Assembly (NCBI RefSeq): GCF_011751945.2 | Contig: NZ_CP064951.1 | Coordinates: forward strand, 620,001 to 684,000 | Direction: 5' to 3' | From: Actinomyces sp. zg-332 | GTDB lineage: Bacteria > Actinomycetota > Actinomycetes > Actinomycetales > Actinomycetaceae | Length of the DNA stretch: 64,000 bases | In this document: piece after piece, positions 19,263-28,238 of the stretch | Numbering within the stretch: position 1 is the stretch's first letter | Layout: each line of letters opens with the position of its first letter | Translations under genes and position numbers: made by a program | Notes under the pieces: model-generated | What the model was told of the DNA's origin: nothing | The model's input: only the letters and a program-made list of their open reading frames with translations | Databases searched by the model: none

Positions 19263-20477
19263 ATGACTGTTGATTTGGGAATTCCTCAGATAGTTCCTGT
19301 ACCTGAAGTAATTTCACCTAGACGTAAAACTAGAAAAATTGCTGTAGGTAAGACATTCGTTGGTGGAGACGCTCCAATTACTGTTCAATCTATGACTACA
19401 ACTAAGACCACAGACATTAACGGTACTTTGCAACAAATTGCACAGCTTACGGCTGCAGGGTGCGATATTGTACGTGTGGCTTGTCCGTCAGCTGACGATG
19501 CTGAAGCACTACCTATTATTGCTAAAAAGTCACCTATTCCTGTTATAGCCGATATACATTTTCAACCTAAATATGTCTTTGCCGCCATTGAAGGTGGCTG
19601 TGCTGGTGTACGCGTAAACCCTGGTAACATCCGAAAATTTGATGATCAGGTTAAAGAAATAGCTCAATGTGCTAAAGATCATGGGGTATCTATAAGAATT
19701 GGGGTAAATGCTGGGTCGTTGCATCCTTCGTTGCTTGAAAAATATGGCAGACCGACCCCTGAAGCTTTAGTAGAATCAGCTGTCTGGGAAGCGTCACTAT
19801 TTGAAGAACACGATTTCCATGATTTCAAAATATCGGTTAAACATCACGATCCTGTAACAATGGTTCGAGCTTATCAACTACTGAGCGAAAAAGGGGACTG
19901 GCCATTGCACTTGGGAGTTACTGAAGCGGGACCAGCTTTCCAAGGAACTATAAAGTCTGCTACTGCTTTTGGGGCTTTACTATCTCAAGGTATTGGCGAT
20001 ACAATCCGTGTTTCGCTGTCTGCTGACCCCGTTGAAGAAGTTAAAGTTGGTATAGGTATTTTACAGTCTTTAGGGCTTCGTGAGAAAACTTTAGAAATTG
20101 TTTCTTGTCCTTCTTGTGGTCGTGCCCAAGTGGACGTATATACTTTGGCTGAAGAAGTAACTGAAGGGCTTAAAGGCATTACTTTTCCTTTGCGTGTAGC
20201 TGTTATGGGCTGTGTTGTAAACGGTCCTGGTGAAGCCAGGGAAGCTGACTTAGGTGTAGCGTCTGGTAACGGTAAGGGACAAATTTTTGTAAAAGGTAAA
20301 GTTGTTAAAACTGTTCCAGAAGAACAAATTGTTGATACCTTAATTGAACTTGCTGCCAAAGTTGCTGAAGAAGAAGGATTAGTAGAGGGCACTGGAAGTC
20401 CAACAGTTATTCCTGCTATAGCTACAAGTAAAAAAACTACAACTTTTAAAGCTTCTAGTTGGAGTAAAAAAGGGTAA
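19263..20477 (+). CDS. ispG: IspG, 4-hydroxy-3-methylbut-2-enyl diphosphate synthase
   Basis: IspG/GcpE (404 aa from this start) is the [4Fe-4S] enzyme of the late MEP pathway. Cluster cysteines are in [11 protein letters not shown] (about C282 and C285) and [11 protein letters not shown] (about C317). The TIM-barrel part shows [11 protein letters not shown] and [11 protein letters not shown] choose ATG 19263, where similarity to the family begins; an upstream in-frame TTG at 19209 would add 18 hydrophobic residues without a ribosome binding site. The C-terminal ~35 residues are a low-complexity Ser/Thr/Lys tail. It depends on the suf system for its cluster. Confidence 0.95.
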   Translation: MTVDLGIPQIVPVPEVISPRRKTRKIAVGKTFVGGDAPITVQSMTTTKTTDINGTLQQIAQLTAAGCDIVRVACPSADDAEALPIIAKKSPIPVIADIHFQPKYVFAAIEGGCAGVRVNPGNIRKFDDQVKEIAQCAKDHGVSIRIGVNAGSLHPSLLEKYGRPTPEALVESAVWEASLFEEHDFHDFKISVKHHDPVTMVRAYQLLSEKGDWPLHLGVTEAGPAFQGTIKSATAFGALLSQGIGDTIRVSLSADPVEEVKVGIGILQSLGLREKTLEIVSCPSCGRAQVDVYTLAEEVTEGLKGITFPLRVAVMGCVVNGPGEAREADLGVASGNGKGQIFVKGKVVKTVPEEQIVDTLIELAAKVAEEEGLVEGTGSPTVIPAIATSKKTTTFKASSWSKKG

Positions 20478-20553
20478 ATATGTAGAGCTTGCATACATAT
20501 GATAAAATTTTATCGTTGTTGTGTATATTTTACACACGAAAAGGGGAAAATCG

Positions 20554-22653
20554 ATGAAATTTTATAAAAATACTAGGTCGAAGGGGTTATATTTACTTAC
20601 AATTGCAATACTATTTGCTTTAGTAATGCCTATTGTTAATTTGACTAGCCAACCTAAGGCCTATTCAGCTAATCCTAACCAATGTTCTTTTAAAAGTAAT
20701 GCTTTTTGGTTAGATTTAGATGAAGACGATGACGATAACTATAAGGACTATGACGTTGTTTTGAAACGTAAAGCGGGTGATGGTCCTGTAGAAACTGTTG
20801 GTAGTAATAAAACTAACGGTCCGGAAGATCCTTATATTCTTGATGGAAATGATTATAAGTATTCTTTAATTTGGAAAAATCTTCCAGAAAAAAATGCTGA
20901 CGGACTAAAATACAAATATTGGGTAGAATCAGAAAACGTTGATAGCATTTATAATGCAGGCAAGATTGATGATGCCAATATTTATGTACGTGAAAAGAAG
21001 AACACTAAACCATTAAAATTACCAGCAGGTTCTCATCTTGCTGAAGGCTTGAGTTGTCCAGGTTTTGCTTTTAGTGTCAGTACTTTTGGCATTAGAGACT
21101 CAGGAAACAAAATACCAAATCAAAGTGATTTACTATCTGGCGTAAAGACTAAACTTGTTTCCCAAAAAGATGGCACTGTATACAAAGAAATCGTGAATGG
21201 AGCTTCTCACACATATAAGAGCATACCGGCAGGTACCTATACTCTTACAGTTGAAAGTGTTCCAAATGAGTGGGTAAATGTAGTAAAGCCAATAACAGTT
21301 ACTGTAACAGAAAAAGGAGAAGTATTTTTCAACGGTAAAAACGAAAATGGTGGGGATGGTCCTGCTCCTGGATCAACTGTACCTGGAAAAACTCCTTTCA
21401 AAATTTATATACCTAAAGTACCAAAGATTGTAAAAAGTATTGAGCACAATAATACTTCGCATACTACTTTGATAGCAGATCCATGTGATAACAAAACTTT
21501 ATCTTTCAAGGTAAAAGCTCCAATCACAATGTATGCTAATTGGGGATTTAAAGCTGGAAAAGCTACTGATTTACATACGAATTTAGATTCATATTCTTTT
21601 AAAGATGTTATTGATCCAAAGTTGAAGATTCTATCTGTAACTGCTCGTGTTCTAAGTGAAGGAAAAGAATTATCTGTTCCGGTTGAAATAACTAATGTAA
21701 ATAATGAGGTAACAGCTAAAATAACAGATTTCACTAATCTAAAAGTTGATGCTGCCGATTTTGCACACCCTAATTCTCCTATAAGAGAATTAGAATTAAC
21801 TATTACTGTAAAACCAATTATTAATGACAGCGAAGAACTTGTATTTAAGAAACCTATTACAAATAGTGCTGACGTGTTGTTCAATGGTAAAAAGGTTAAC
21901 ACCTCTAATACTGTAACACTAAACCGAGAAGGTATTACAAAACAAGGTGTAAAGAAGTGGATAATAAGTGGGGATGTTAAAAAACCTAAAGTTAATTTGC
22001 AGCTCTTGAGAAATATTGAAGGACAAGAACCACAGCCAGTATCTTCAGCAGCACTTATGGATGTAAGTGGTTCTGATACTGTTACTGTTACGTGGAAAGA
22101 TTTAGAAAAGACTAATAGTCAGTGTAAACCTTGGATATATTCAGTTAGAGAAGTTGATGAAAATGGTAAACCGTATGTGCCTAAAAACTTTACAAGCACT
22201 GTAAAAGGAATGGAAGTAACTAACACTTACGTTCCTCCAGCTCCTCCTGAGCCTCCAAAGCCACCTGCACCTCCAGTGCCACCAGTACCTCCAGTGCCAC
22301 CAGTACCTCCAGTACCACCTGCACCTCCAGTACCTCCAGTACCACCTGTGCCACCTGCACCACCAGTACCTCCAGTACCACCTGCACCACCAGTACCTCC
22401 AGTACCACCTGTGCCACCAGTACCTCCAGTACCACCTGCACCACCAGTACCTCCAGTACCACCTGCGCCTCCGGTGACTCCGCCGTCTCCTCCTGAGACA
22501 CCAAAGCCATCGGTACCATCAGTACCACCAAAGGTTGAAAAACCAAAATTGCCTGTTACAGGTATTTATATTGGAGACAACTTAGCATTGCTAGGTGCTA
22601 TGGCCGCAATTGGTGCAGGAGCAGTTCTTGTGGCTCGTAAAAGAAAGAATTAA
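20554..22653 (+). CDS. LPXTG-anchored surface protein with Cna B-type domain and Pro-rich stalk
   Basis: A 699-residue secreted wall protein. The N-terminus has a signal peptide (basic start, hydrophobic core, likely cleavage after AYSA near residue 38). The middle holds beta-rich segments, including a segment resembling prealbumin/Cna repeats (TYKSIPAGTYTLTVE), and a Cna B-type domain ends at MEVTNTY. Then come about 90 residues of VPP/APP repeats, the sortase motif LPVTG (nt 22549-22563), a hydrophobic helix and KRK tail. ATG 20554 has AAGGGGAAA upstream; the GTG at 20521 is less likely. Ligand and sortase partner are unknown; it stands alone with its own terminator, where relatives carry a GNAT gene between ispG and proS. 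Confidence 0.9.
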   Translation: MKFYKNTRSKGLYLLTIAILFALVMPIVNLTSQPKAYSANPNQCSFKSNAFWLDLDEDDDDNYKDYDVVLKRKAGDGPVETVGSNKTNGPEDPYILDGNDYKYSLIWKNLPEKNADGLKYKYWVESENVDSIYNAGKIDDANIYVREKKNTKPLKLPAGSHLAEGLSCPGFAFSVSTFGIRDSGNKIPNQSDLLSGVKTKLVSQKDGTVYKEIVNGASHTYKSIPAGTYTLTVESVPNEWVNVVKPITVTVTEKGEVFFNGKNENGGDGPAPGSTVPGKTPFKIYIPKVPKIVKSIEHNNTSHTTLIADPCDNKTLSFKVKAPITMYANWGFKAGKATDLHTNLDSYSFKDVIDPKLKILSVTARVLSEGKELSVPVEITNVNNEVTAKITDFTNLKVDAADFAHPNSPIRELELTITVKPIINDSEELVFKKPITNSADVLFNGKKVNTSNTVTLNREGITKQGVKKWIISGDVKKPKVNLQLLRNIEGQEPQPVSSAALMDVSGSDTVTVTWKDLEKTNSQCKPWIYSVREVDENGKPYVPKNFTSTVKGMEVTNTYVPPAPPEPPKPPAPPVPPVPPVPPVPPVPPAPPVPPVPPVPPAPPVPPVPPAPPVPPVPPVPPVPPVPPAPPVPPVPPAPPVTPPSPPETPKPSVPSVPPKVEKPKLPVTGIYIGDNLALLGAMAAIGAGAVLVARKRKN
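22234..22475 (+). repeat. In-gene tandem repeat encoding Pro-Pro-Val/Ala
   Basis: Tandem nine-base units of the kind CCTCCAGTA, CCACCAGTA and CCACCTGCA, often as 18-base pairs, encode a continuous (V/A)PP stalk in front of the LPXTG motif. The high identity between units suggests length variation by slippage or recombination. It is a wall-spanning spacer, not a CRISPR array. Confidence 0.85.
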
Positions 22654-22688
22654 TCTATTAATCTAATGTAGATTATGTAATTATTCTA

Positions 22689-22728
22689 AGAGCGTCTACT
22701 TTTAAATAGAGTGGGCGCTCTATCTTTT
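22689..22728 (+). terminator. Rho-independent terminator after the LPXTG gene
   Basis: Twelve-pair stem (two G:T pairs): AGAGCGTCTACT (22689-22700) with AGTGGGCGCTCT (22710-22721), nine-base loop, then ATCTTTTT. It begins 36 bases after the stop. Confidence 0.85.
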
Positions 22729-23047
22729 TAAAATTCAAATTTGCTGTAATAAAATGTGCATATAGAAAAGCTCATGTAACGACAAATACGTAAAGAAAAA
22801 TCGAACTAAATGTGCACTTGAATACGCCTAATGTAGAAAGTAGTTTAAATTGGTTTGATAGTGTTCAATTTGCTTATACAAACTATGATTTATAAAAGTT
22901 TTAGTTTTACTAAACGAATAGATAAATTTAAAGCTGAAAGTACTATATCTTATTTTTCACTGAGCGAAACTCCCCATTTTAAACGGAAACATTGATAATA
23001 CAGACGAATTGCTTGAAAATTAATGTGCCATTTTTAGTAAAAACATA
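22729..23047. other. Intergenic region upstream of proS
   Basis: About 320 AT-rich bases with no supported ORF. I looked for a T-box leader (specifier stem, T-box sequence, terminator) in front of this aminoacyl-tRNA synthetase gene and saw none. The right end carries the -10 element described separately. Confidence 0.45.
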
Positions 23048-23053
23048 TAGAAT
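23048..23053 (+). promoter_or_regulatory. -10 box predicting a leaderless proS mRNA
   Basis: TAGAAT followed by exactly six bases and then the proS ATG at 23060. A start site 7 bases after the -10 falls on the A of the start codon, and there is no ribosome binding site in front of the gene. Leaderless mRNAs with this TANNNT-N6-ATG spacing are common in actinobacteria. Confidence 0.55.
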
Positions 23054-23059
23054 AGCTTT

Positions 23060-24880
23060 ATGTTAAAAAGTATGTCTAATATGTTTGTAAAGACTTTGCG
23101 TGAAGACCCAGCAGATGCTGAGGTCGCTAGTCATAAGTTGCTTGTCCGTGCTGGCTATATTCGCCGCGTTGCTCCAGGTATCTACACATGGTTACCGTTA
23201 GGATTGAGTGTTTTAGGTAAAATTGAAAATATTGTGCGTGAAGAAATGGCTTCTATCGGTGCACAAGAAGTACATTTCCCCGCTTTACTACCTCGCGAGC
23301 CTTATGAAGCAACTAATAGGTGGACAGAATACGGTCCTAATCTATTTAAGTTAAACGATCGCCGTGGTAACGACTATCTTCTAGCACCTACTCATGAAGA
23401 AATGTTTACTTTGCTAGTAAAAGATATGTATTCATCATATAAAGATTTGCCATGTACTTTATATCAAATACAGACAAAATATCGTGATGAAGCTCGCCCA
23501 CGTGCTGGTTTATTACGTGGACGTGAATTTGTTATGAAAGACGCTTACTCTTTTGATATAGATGACGAAGGATTGAGTAAGTCATATGCGTCTGAGCGTG
23601 GTGCTTACGAGAAAATTTTTAAGCGTTTAGATTTGGAATACGTAATAGTTAAAGCGACATCTGGAGCTATGGGTGGTTCTCGTTCTGAAGAATTTTTACA
23701 CCCAACAGAAATAGGTGAGGATACTTTTGTTCGTTCAGCAGGTGGCTACGTTGCCAACGTTGAAGCTGTCACAACTGTTGTCCCAGATGAAGTTGATGCT
23801 AGTAACATTGCTGAAGCTAAATGGCTAGAAACACCAAATGCTACCACAATCGATTTGCTAGTTGAACGATCAAATGAACTATATCCTAGGCAAGATCGTC
23901 CATGGGAAGCTAGCGATACCATGAAGGTATTGATAGTAGCTTTAAAGCACCCAGATGGTGAACGTGAACTTATAGCAGTTGGTATCCCAGGTAACCGTGA
24001 ACTTGACTTGAAACGATTGGAAGCAAATGTTTCTCCAGCAGAAGTTGAGATGGCAACAGAGGAAGATATCAAAGCTCACCCTGAACTAGTAAAGGGCTAT
24101 ATTGGTTTTAAAAATGTTGGTCCAAACTCCCAAGAACGTACAGTTGATGAAAATGGCAACATTTGTGGTTCAATACGTTTCTTAGTTGATCCAAGAATTG
24201 TAAAAGGTACTTCTTGGATTATGGGTGGAGATAAAGCTGAACACCACGTTTACAATGCTGTTATGGGACGTGACTTTGAAGTTGACGGAACTATTGAAGC
24301 TAGTGAAGTCTTAGAAGGTGACTTAGCTCCAGATGGATCTGGACCTTTGTACCTAGACACAGGTATCGAAATTGGTCATATATTTGCTTTAGGTCGCAAA
24401 TATGCTGAAGCTTTGGGTCTAACTGTTCTAGATCAAAATGGTAAGTCTCAAGTTGTTACTATGGGATCTTATGGTATTGGTATTTCACGTGTTCTAGCGG
24501 CTTTAGTTCAATCTCACCACGATGACAAGGGTATTATTTGGCCAGTTGCTGTTGCTCCTTTCAAAGTACACTTAGTTAGTGCTGGAAAAGGTGAAGAAAT
24601 AGCGCAAGCTAGCGCTAAGCTGGCTGAATCTTTGGATAAAGCTGGACTAGATGTACTTGTAGACGATAGAGCTAAAGTTTCACCAGGTGTGAAATTTAAA
24701 GATGCTGAATTACTAGGAATTCCTTATATTCTAGTTGTTGGTCGTGGTCTAGAAAATGGCTTGGTAGAAATTAAAACTCGTGCAACTGGTGAGTCAATTG
24801 AAGTTCCAATTGAAGAAGCTGTATCTACTTTGGAAAAACTAGTTAATGATGCTTTAGAGGAGCTAGGTAATGGCAATTAG
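23060..24880 (+). CDS. proS: Prolyl-tRNA synthetase (bacterial type with editing insertion)
   Basis: Class II synthetase (606 aa) that charges tRNA-Pro. The N-terminal [24 protein letters not shown] matches the family directly. Motif 2 region is [25 protein letters not shown], motif 3 [15 protein letters not shown], and the long middle segment (about residues 220-400) is the bacterial-type editing insertion domain. It starts at ATG 23060 without a ribosome binding site (see -10 box). Its last 11 bases overlap the start of def. Confidence 0.96.
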   Translation: MLKSMSNMFVKTLREDPADAEVASHKLLVRAGYIRRVAPGIYTWLPLGLSVLGKIENIVREEMASIGAQEVHFPALLPREPYEATNRWTEYGPNLFKLNDRRGNDYLLAPTHEEMFTLLVKDMYSSYKDLPCTLYQIQTKYRDEARPRAGLLRGREFVMKDAYSFDIDDEGLSKSYASERGAYEKIFKRLDLEYVIVKATSGAMGGSRSEEFLHPTEIGEDTFVRSAGGYVANVEAVTTVVPDEVDASNIAEAKWLETPNATTIDLLVERSNELYPRQDRPWEASDTMKVLIVALKHPDGERELIAVGIPGNRELDLKRLEANVSPAEVEMATEEDIKAHPELVKGYIGFKNVGPNSQERTVDENGNICGSIRFLVDPRIVKGTSWIMGGDKAEHHVYNAVMGRDFEVDGTIEASEVLEGDLAPDGSGPLYLDTGIEIGHIFALGRKYAEALGLTVLDQNGKSQVVTMGSYGIGISRVLAALVQSHHDDKGIIWPVAVAPFKVHLVSAGKGEEIAQASAKLAESLDKAGLDVLVDDRAKVSPGVKFKDAELLGIPYILVVGRGLENGLVEIKTRATGESIEVPIEEAVSTLEKLVNDALEELGNGN

Positions 24881-25355
24881 AGATATTCGTATAGTTGGAG
24901 ATCCAGTATTACGCACACCTTGTGACTGGATTGAAAAAATTGATGAAAACATCGAATCACTAGTTACTGATTTGCTAGAAACCGTCGACATGGACGGTCG
25001 TGCAGGTCTTGCAGCTAACCAAATAGGTGTGGGTTTACGAGCATTTTCTTGGAATATTGATGGTGACATTGGCTACGTTTTGAATCCTCGCATGGTTGAG
25101 TTTTCTGAAGATGAATATCAAGACGGCGATGAGGGTTGCTTATCAGTCCCAGGTCTATGGTATCCAACTAAGCGTGCATGGTATGCAAAAGTAGTAGGTA
25201 CTAACCTAAAGGGCGAAGAAGTTATTGTTGAAGGTGAAGAACTAATGGGTCGTTGCTTACAACACGAAATGGATCACCTAGAGGGTATGCTATATATTGA
25301 TCGCCTAGATAAAGTTAATCGTAAGAATGCTATGCGAGCAATTCGTGATTTATAA
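24870..25355 (+). CDS. def: Peptide deformylase
   Basis: Def (161 aa) removes the formyl group from nascent N-terminal methionine. All three metal/active-site motifs are present: [20 protein letters not shown] (Cys ligand) and QHEMDHLEG (HExxH). The gene starts within the end of proS (11-base overlap), so the two are coupled. It fits with the initiator tRNA and fmt formyltransferase in this window, giving a complete formylation-deformylation cycle. Confidence 0.96.
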   Translation: MAIRDIRIVGDPVLRTPCDWIEKIDENIESLVTDLLETVDMDGRAGLAANQIGVGLRAFSWNIDGDIGYVLNPRMVEFSEDEYQDGDEGCLSVPGLWYPTKRAWYAKVVGTNLKGEEVIVEGEELMGRCLQHEMDHLEGMLYIDRLDKVNRKNAMRAIRDL

Positions 25356-25406
25356 AAACCACTCTTGATGTTTTAACTCAATATTTACATATAGTAGGCA
25401 GGTGCC

Positions 25407-26741
25407 ATGGATTTATTTGATTCTTCCATATTGGATGATAAAGGTAGAGTTGACTACGATCCTATGGCGCCTCTTGCTGTACGTATGCGTCCTAAGAATA
25501 TCGATGAAATAATTGGGCAAAAGCATATACTTGGGCCTTCTTCTGTAATGCGAAATCTCATAGAAGGCAACGTAAATCAGGCTTCTTCTGTTATCTTGTG
25601 GGGGCCTGCAGGGTGTGGAAAGACAACTTTAGCTTATCTAGTTGCTAATAACCCTATGCGAGAATTTGTTGAGTTATCAGCAGTTAGCTCTGGAGTAAAA
25701 GAAGTTCGTGACGTAATTGATAACGCTAAATATAAACTTATTGGTGAGAAAGTTCAGACAGTCTTATTTATAGATGAAATACACCGTTTTTCAAAAGCTC
25801 AGCAGGACGCGTTACTACCAGCTGTTGAAAATCATTGGGTAATTTTGATAGCTGCTACTACTGAAAATCCTCATTTTTCAATTAATTCACCTTTGCTATC
25901 GCGTTCAATATTACTTACTTTACAAGCACATACTGATGAGGATATTAAAACACTACTTCAGCGAGCTTTGGAAGATGAAAGAGGGCTGAATAAGACTATT
26001 CAGTATGAAGATGGTGCTTTAGAAATTATTGTGAGTTTGTCAGCAGGAGATTGCCGTAAAGCTTTGACTATTCTTGAGGCTTGTGCTGTTAAAGCTTCAT
26101 CAGAAGCTAGCGTTTTGAATCGTGAGACTGTTTTATCTGTTTCAAATACTGCTGATGTTAAATACGATAAGGATCAGCATTACGACATTGTTTCAGCTTT
26201 TATAAAGTCCATTAGAGGTAGTGATGTAGATGCTGCTTTGCATTACTTAGCTAGAATGATTGAAGGTGGGGAAGATATAAGGTTTATCCTTAGGCGTATC
26301 ATGATTTCAGCTAGTGAAGATATAGGTATGGCTAATCCTAACGCTTTGAATGTTGCTGTTTCAGCAGCTACTGCTTGTGACAAAGTAGGTTTTCCTGAAG
26401 CCCGTATTATTTTAACTCAAGCGGTTATTTATCTAACTTTGTCACCAAAATCTAATAGTGTTTACACTGCTATAGATAGCGCTATAAGTGATGTTCGTAA
26501 AGGGAAAGGTAAAACTGTTCCTTTACACTTAAAAGATGCACATTATAAAGGGGCTAAAGGTTTAGGACATGGTGTCGGATACAAATATCCGCATAGCTAT
26601 CCAAATAATATTACTGATCAACAGTATTTGCCAGATGATTTACTCGGTACAGTTTATTATAGTCCTAGTGAAAACGGTGAAGAGAAAAAATTTAAGAATA
26701 TAGTGTTTAATCTTCGAAATTTCTTGAAAAATAAGTTATAG
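25407..26741 (+). CDS. rarA: RarA/MgsA-type AAA+ replication-associated recombination protein
   Basis: A 444-residue AAA+ ATPase related to clamp-loader subunits that acts at stalled replication forks. Walker A is GPAGCGKTT (about residues 66-74), Walker B LFIDEIHRF, sensor 1 AATTENP, and the C-terminal tetramerisation region includes GEDIRFILRRIMISASEDIG and the conserved HLKDAHYKGAKGLGHG. In actinobacteria this gene commonly lies upstream of rpsD-alaS, as here. It starts at ATG 25407 with AGGCAGGTG upstream. Confidence 0.93.
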   Translation: MDLFDSSILDDKGRVDYDPMAPLAVRMRPKNIDEIIGQKHILGPSSVMRNLIEGNVNQASSVILWGPAGCGKTTLAYLVANNPMREFVELSAVSSGVKEVRDVIDNAKYKLIGEKVQTVLFIDEIHRFSKAQQDALLPAVENHWVILIAATTENPHFSINSPLLSRSILLTLQAHTDEDIKTLLQRALEDERGLNKTIQYEDGALEIIVSLSAGDCRKALTILEACAVKASSEASVLNRETVLSVSNTADVKYDKDQHYDIVSAFIKSIRGSDVDAALHYLARMIEGGEDIRFILRRIMISASEDIGMANPNALNVAVSAATACDKVGFPEARIILTQAVIYLTLSPKSNSVYTAIDSAISDVRKGKGKTVPLHLKDAHYKGAKGLGHGVGYKYPHSYPNNITDQQYLPDDLLGTVYYSPSENGEEKKFKNIVFNLRNFLKNKL

Positions 26742-26774
26742 TATATAAGTTGTGTTTACTATATCCGCAACCTG

Positions 26775-26822
26775 GGGTCTTGGCCTATAGGCTGACCCAA
26801 TATTTTCCAAAATGGGAAATAT
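26775..26822 (+). promoter_or_regulatory. Two tandem hairpins in the rpsD 5' leader
   Basis: Hairpin 1: GGGTC (26775-26779) / GACCC (26794-26798) with an inner GCC-TATA-GGC. Hairpin 2, one base later: ATATTTTCC (26800-26808) / GGGAAATAT (26814-26822), nine pairs with one G:T. They lie 38 bases before the rpsD ATG and neither is followed by a T-run. Since S4 autoregulates by binding its own leader in several bacteria, these may be an autoregulatory site; this is an inference. Confidence 0.45.
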
Positions 26823-26860
26823 GAACTTTTGTTAAGTACAGGAAGAATGAGGAAAAGAAT

Positions 26861-27484
26861 ATGGCATCAAGCCGTTCACGCCGTCAGGTGCGTATGTCTC
26901 GTGCTTTGGGTATTGCTTTGACACCTAAAGCTGTTCGTTATTTTGAAAAGCGTCCATATGGTCCAGGTGAACATGGTCGTGCTCGCAAGCGCAGTGAATC
27001 TGACTATGCTGTTCGTTTGAAGGAAAAGCAGCGTCTACGTGCACAGTACGGTATTCGTGAAGCACAAATGCGTCGTTACTTTGCTGAAGCTAACCGTACA
27101 ACAGGTTTGACTGGTGAAGTTTTGGTTGAATTACTAGAGATGCGTTTGGATGCTCTTGTTCTACGCAGTGGTTTTGCTCGCACAATTGCACAGGCACGTC
27201 AGGCAGTTGTTCACCGTCACATTCTAGTTGATGGTAAACTTGTTGACCGCCCATCATTCCGCGTAAAGCCAGGACAGGTTATTCAGGTTAAAGCAAAGAG
27301 CCAGACAATGGTTCCATTCCAGGTTGCAGCAGCTGGTGCACACCGTGATGTTTTGCCAGATGTTCCTGAATATCTAGATGTTACTCTAGAAAAGCTTTCA
27401 GCTAAGCTAGTAGCTCGTCCAAAGCGTGTACAAGTTCCAGTAATTTGTGATGTTCAGCTTGTCGTTGAACACTATTCACGTTAA
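26861..27484 (+). CDS. rpsD: Small-subunit ribosomal protein uS4
   Basis: S4 (207 aa) nucleates 30S assembly by binding the 5' domain of 16S rRNA. The N-terminal half lacks the zinc cysteines of the C+ form, and the S4 RNA-binding domain is seen around LEMRLDALVLRSGFA to HRHILVDGKLV. Codon use is visibly richer in CGT and GTT than the neighbours, as expected for a highly expressed gene. It is a single-gene unit with its own structured leader and a strong terminator, not part of an rpsM-rpsK-rpoA operon. Confidence 0.97.
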   Translation: MASSRSRRQVRMSRALGIALTPKAVRYFEKRPYGPGEHGRARKRSESDYAVRLKEKQRLRAQYGIREAQMRRYFAEANRTTGLTGEVLVELLEMRLDALVLRSGFARTIAQARQAVVHRHILVDGKLVDRPSFRVKPGQVIQVKAKSQTMVPFQVAAAGAHRDVLPDVPEYLDVTLEKLSAKLVARPKRVQVPVICDVQLVVEHYSR

Positions 27485-27497
27485 TTCTTTTTTATAA

Positions 27498-27546
27498 AAA
27501 AGAGTCTCGAGAGTTACGAATGTGTTTTCTCGAGACTCTTTTCTTT
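27498..27546 (+). terminator. Rho-independent terminator of rpsD
   Basis: Perfect 14-base stem AAAAGAGTCTCGAG (27498-27511) / CTCGAGACTCTTTT (27529-27542), 17-base loop, then CTTTT. It is the strongest terminator in the window. Confidence 0.93.
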
Positions 27547-27650
27547 TAAAGTATTTTCTTTGATGTTTGTAAAAACTCTAAAACCTATTAGAATAGTAGT
27601 AGAATTTCAGATAGATTCAATTTTACTGAATATTTAGAAAGAAAAGAGAT

Positions 27651-27986
27651 ATGTCTTTTTCAGAAATTGCACAGCTAATAGCTGCTATTGCATTTGCTAT
27701 TTTTGTTATAGCTTGTGCTATACCTTTGATAAAACTTGGCAAAAGCATTGATGAGCTAACTATAGGTATTAGGAAAATATCTAATGAAGCCACTGAAACT
27801 ATTGAGCTAGCAAATGGTCAGTTGGAAAATGTGGACGTTATTACACGTAGTGCTAGTGAAATTGCTCAAGATGCTTCTGCGATGTCAACTCTACTTTCGT
27901 CAACTGTGGGTAAACCTTTGATCAAAGTAGCTGCTTTTAGTTATGCAGTGCGTAAAACTATGCGTATTAACAAGGACGATAAGTAA
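27651..27986 (+). CDS. DUF948-like small membrane protein
   Basis: A 111-residue protein with one N-terminal transmembrane helix (about residues 7-27) followed by an amphipathic, coiled-coil-like region. It matches the DUF948 family of general-stress-type membrane proteins that sits between rpsD and alaS in many actinobacteria. Function is unknown. It overlaps the next gene by one base (TAATG), and both probably form a small unit with alaS. The ribosome binding site AAGAAAAGAG precedes the ATG. Confidence 0.7.
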   Translation: MSFSEIAQLIAAIAFAIFVIACAIPLIKLGKSIDELTIGIRKISNEATETIELANGQLENVDVITRSASEIAQDASAMSTLLSSTVGKPLIKVAAFSYAVRKTMRINKDDK

Positions 27987-28189
27987 TGAAGAAATTAATT
28001 TTTTTAGGCGTATTGGTGGCTGGAGTTGGTGCAGTATTATCCACTCCGCAAGGTAGGAAATTTGTTAAGAAATATGCAGATGAGTTTAATCGTAACTACC
28101 ATGAACATGAAGAAAAACTTTATGATGTATTTGCTCCCGTTGAACAATCAGTAGAAGAAGTAAATACTCGTATGAAATATACTGATTAA
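27986..28189 (+). CDS. Small YtxH-like membrane protein
   Basis: A 67-residue protein with a short hydrophobic N-terminus (FLGVLVAGVGAVLSTPQGR) and a charged helix, typical of the small YtxH-like/hypothetical ORF that follows DUF948 in front of alaS in actinobacteria. The hydrophobic-helix-then-PxGRKF pattern fits. Translation is coupled to the upstream gene by TAATG. Function is unknown. Confidence 0.65.
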   Translation: MKKLIFLGVLVAGVGAVLSTPQGRKFVKKYADEFNRNYHEHEEKLYDVFAPVEQSVEEVNTRMKYTD

Positions 28190-28238
28190 TTTTAGTTTTA
28201 TTTAGTAATTATCAATTTATTCTAGGACTAGAGGAACT

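Noticed and set aside
22234-22475. Possible CRISPR-like array
   Set aside because: Units are 9/18 bases, contiguous, without spacers, and in frame within a surface protein gene.
22220-22546. Minus-strand ORF of 108 residues rich in Val/Leu
   Set aside because: It is the antisense of the Pro-Val repeat of the LPXTG gene; periodic repeats keep all frames open.
22729-23047. T-box leader before proS
   Set aside because: No T-box sequence, no specifier stem and a -10 element immediately next to the start codon.
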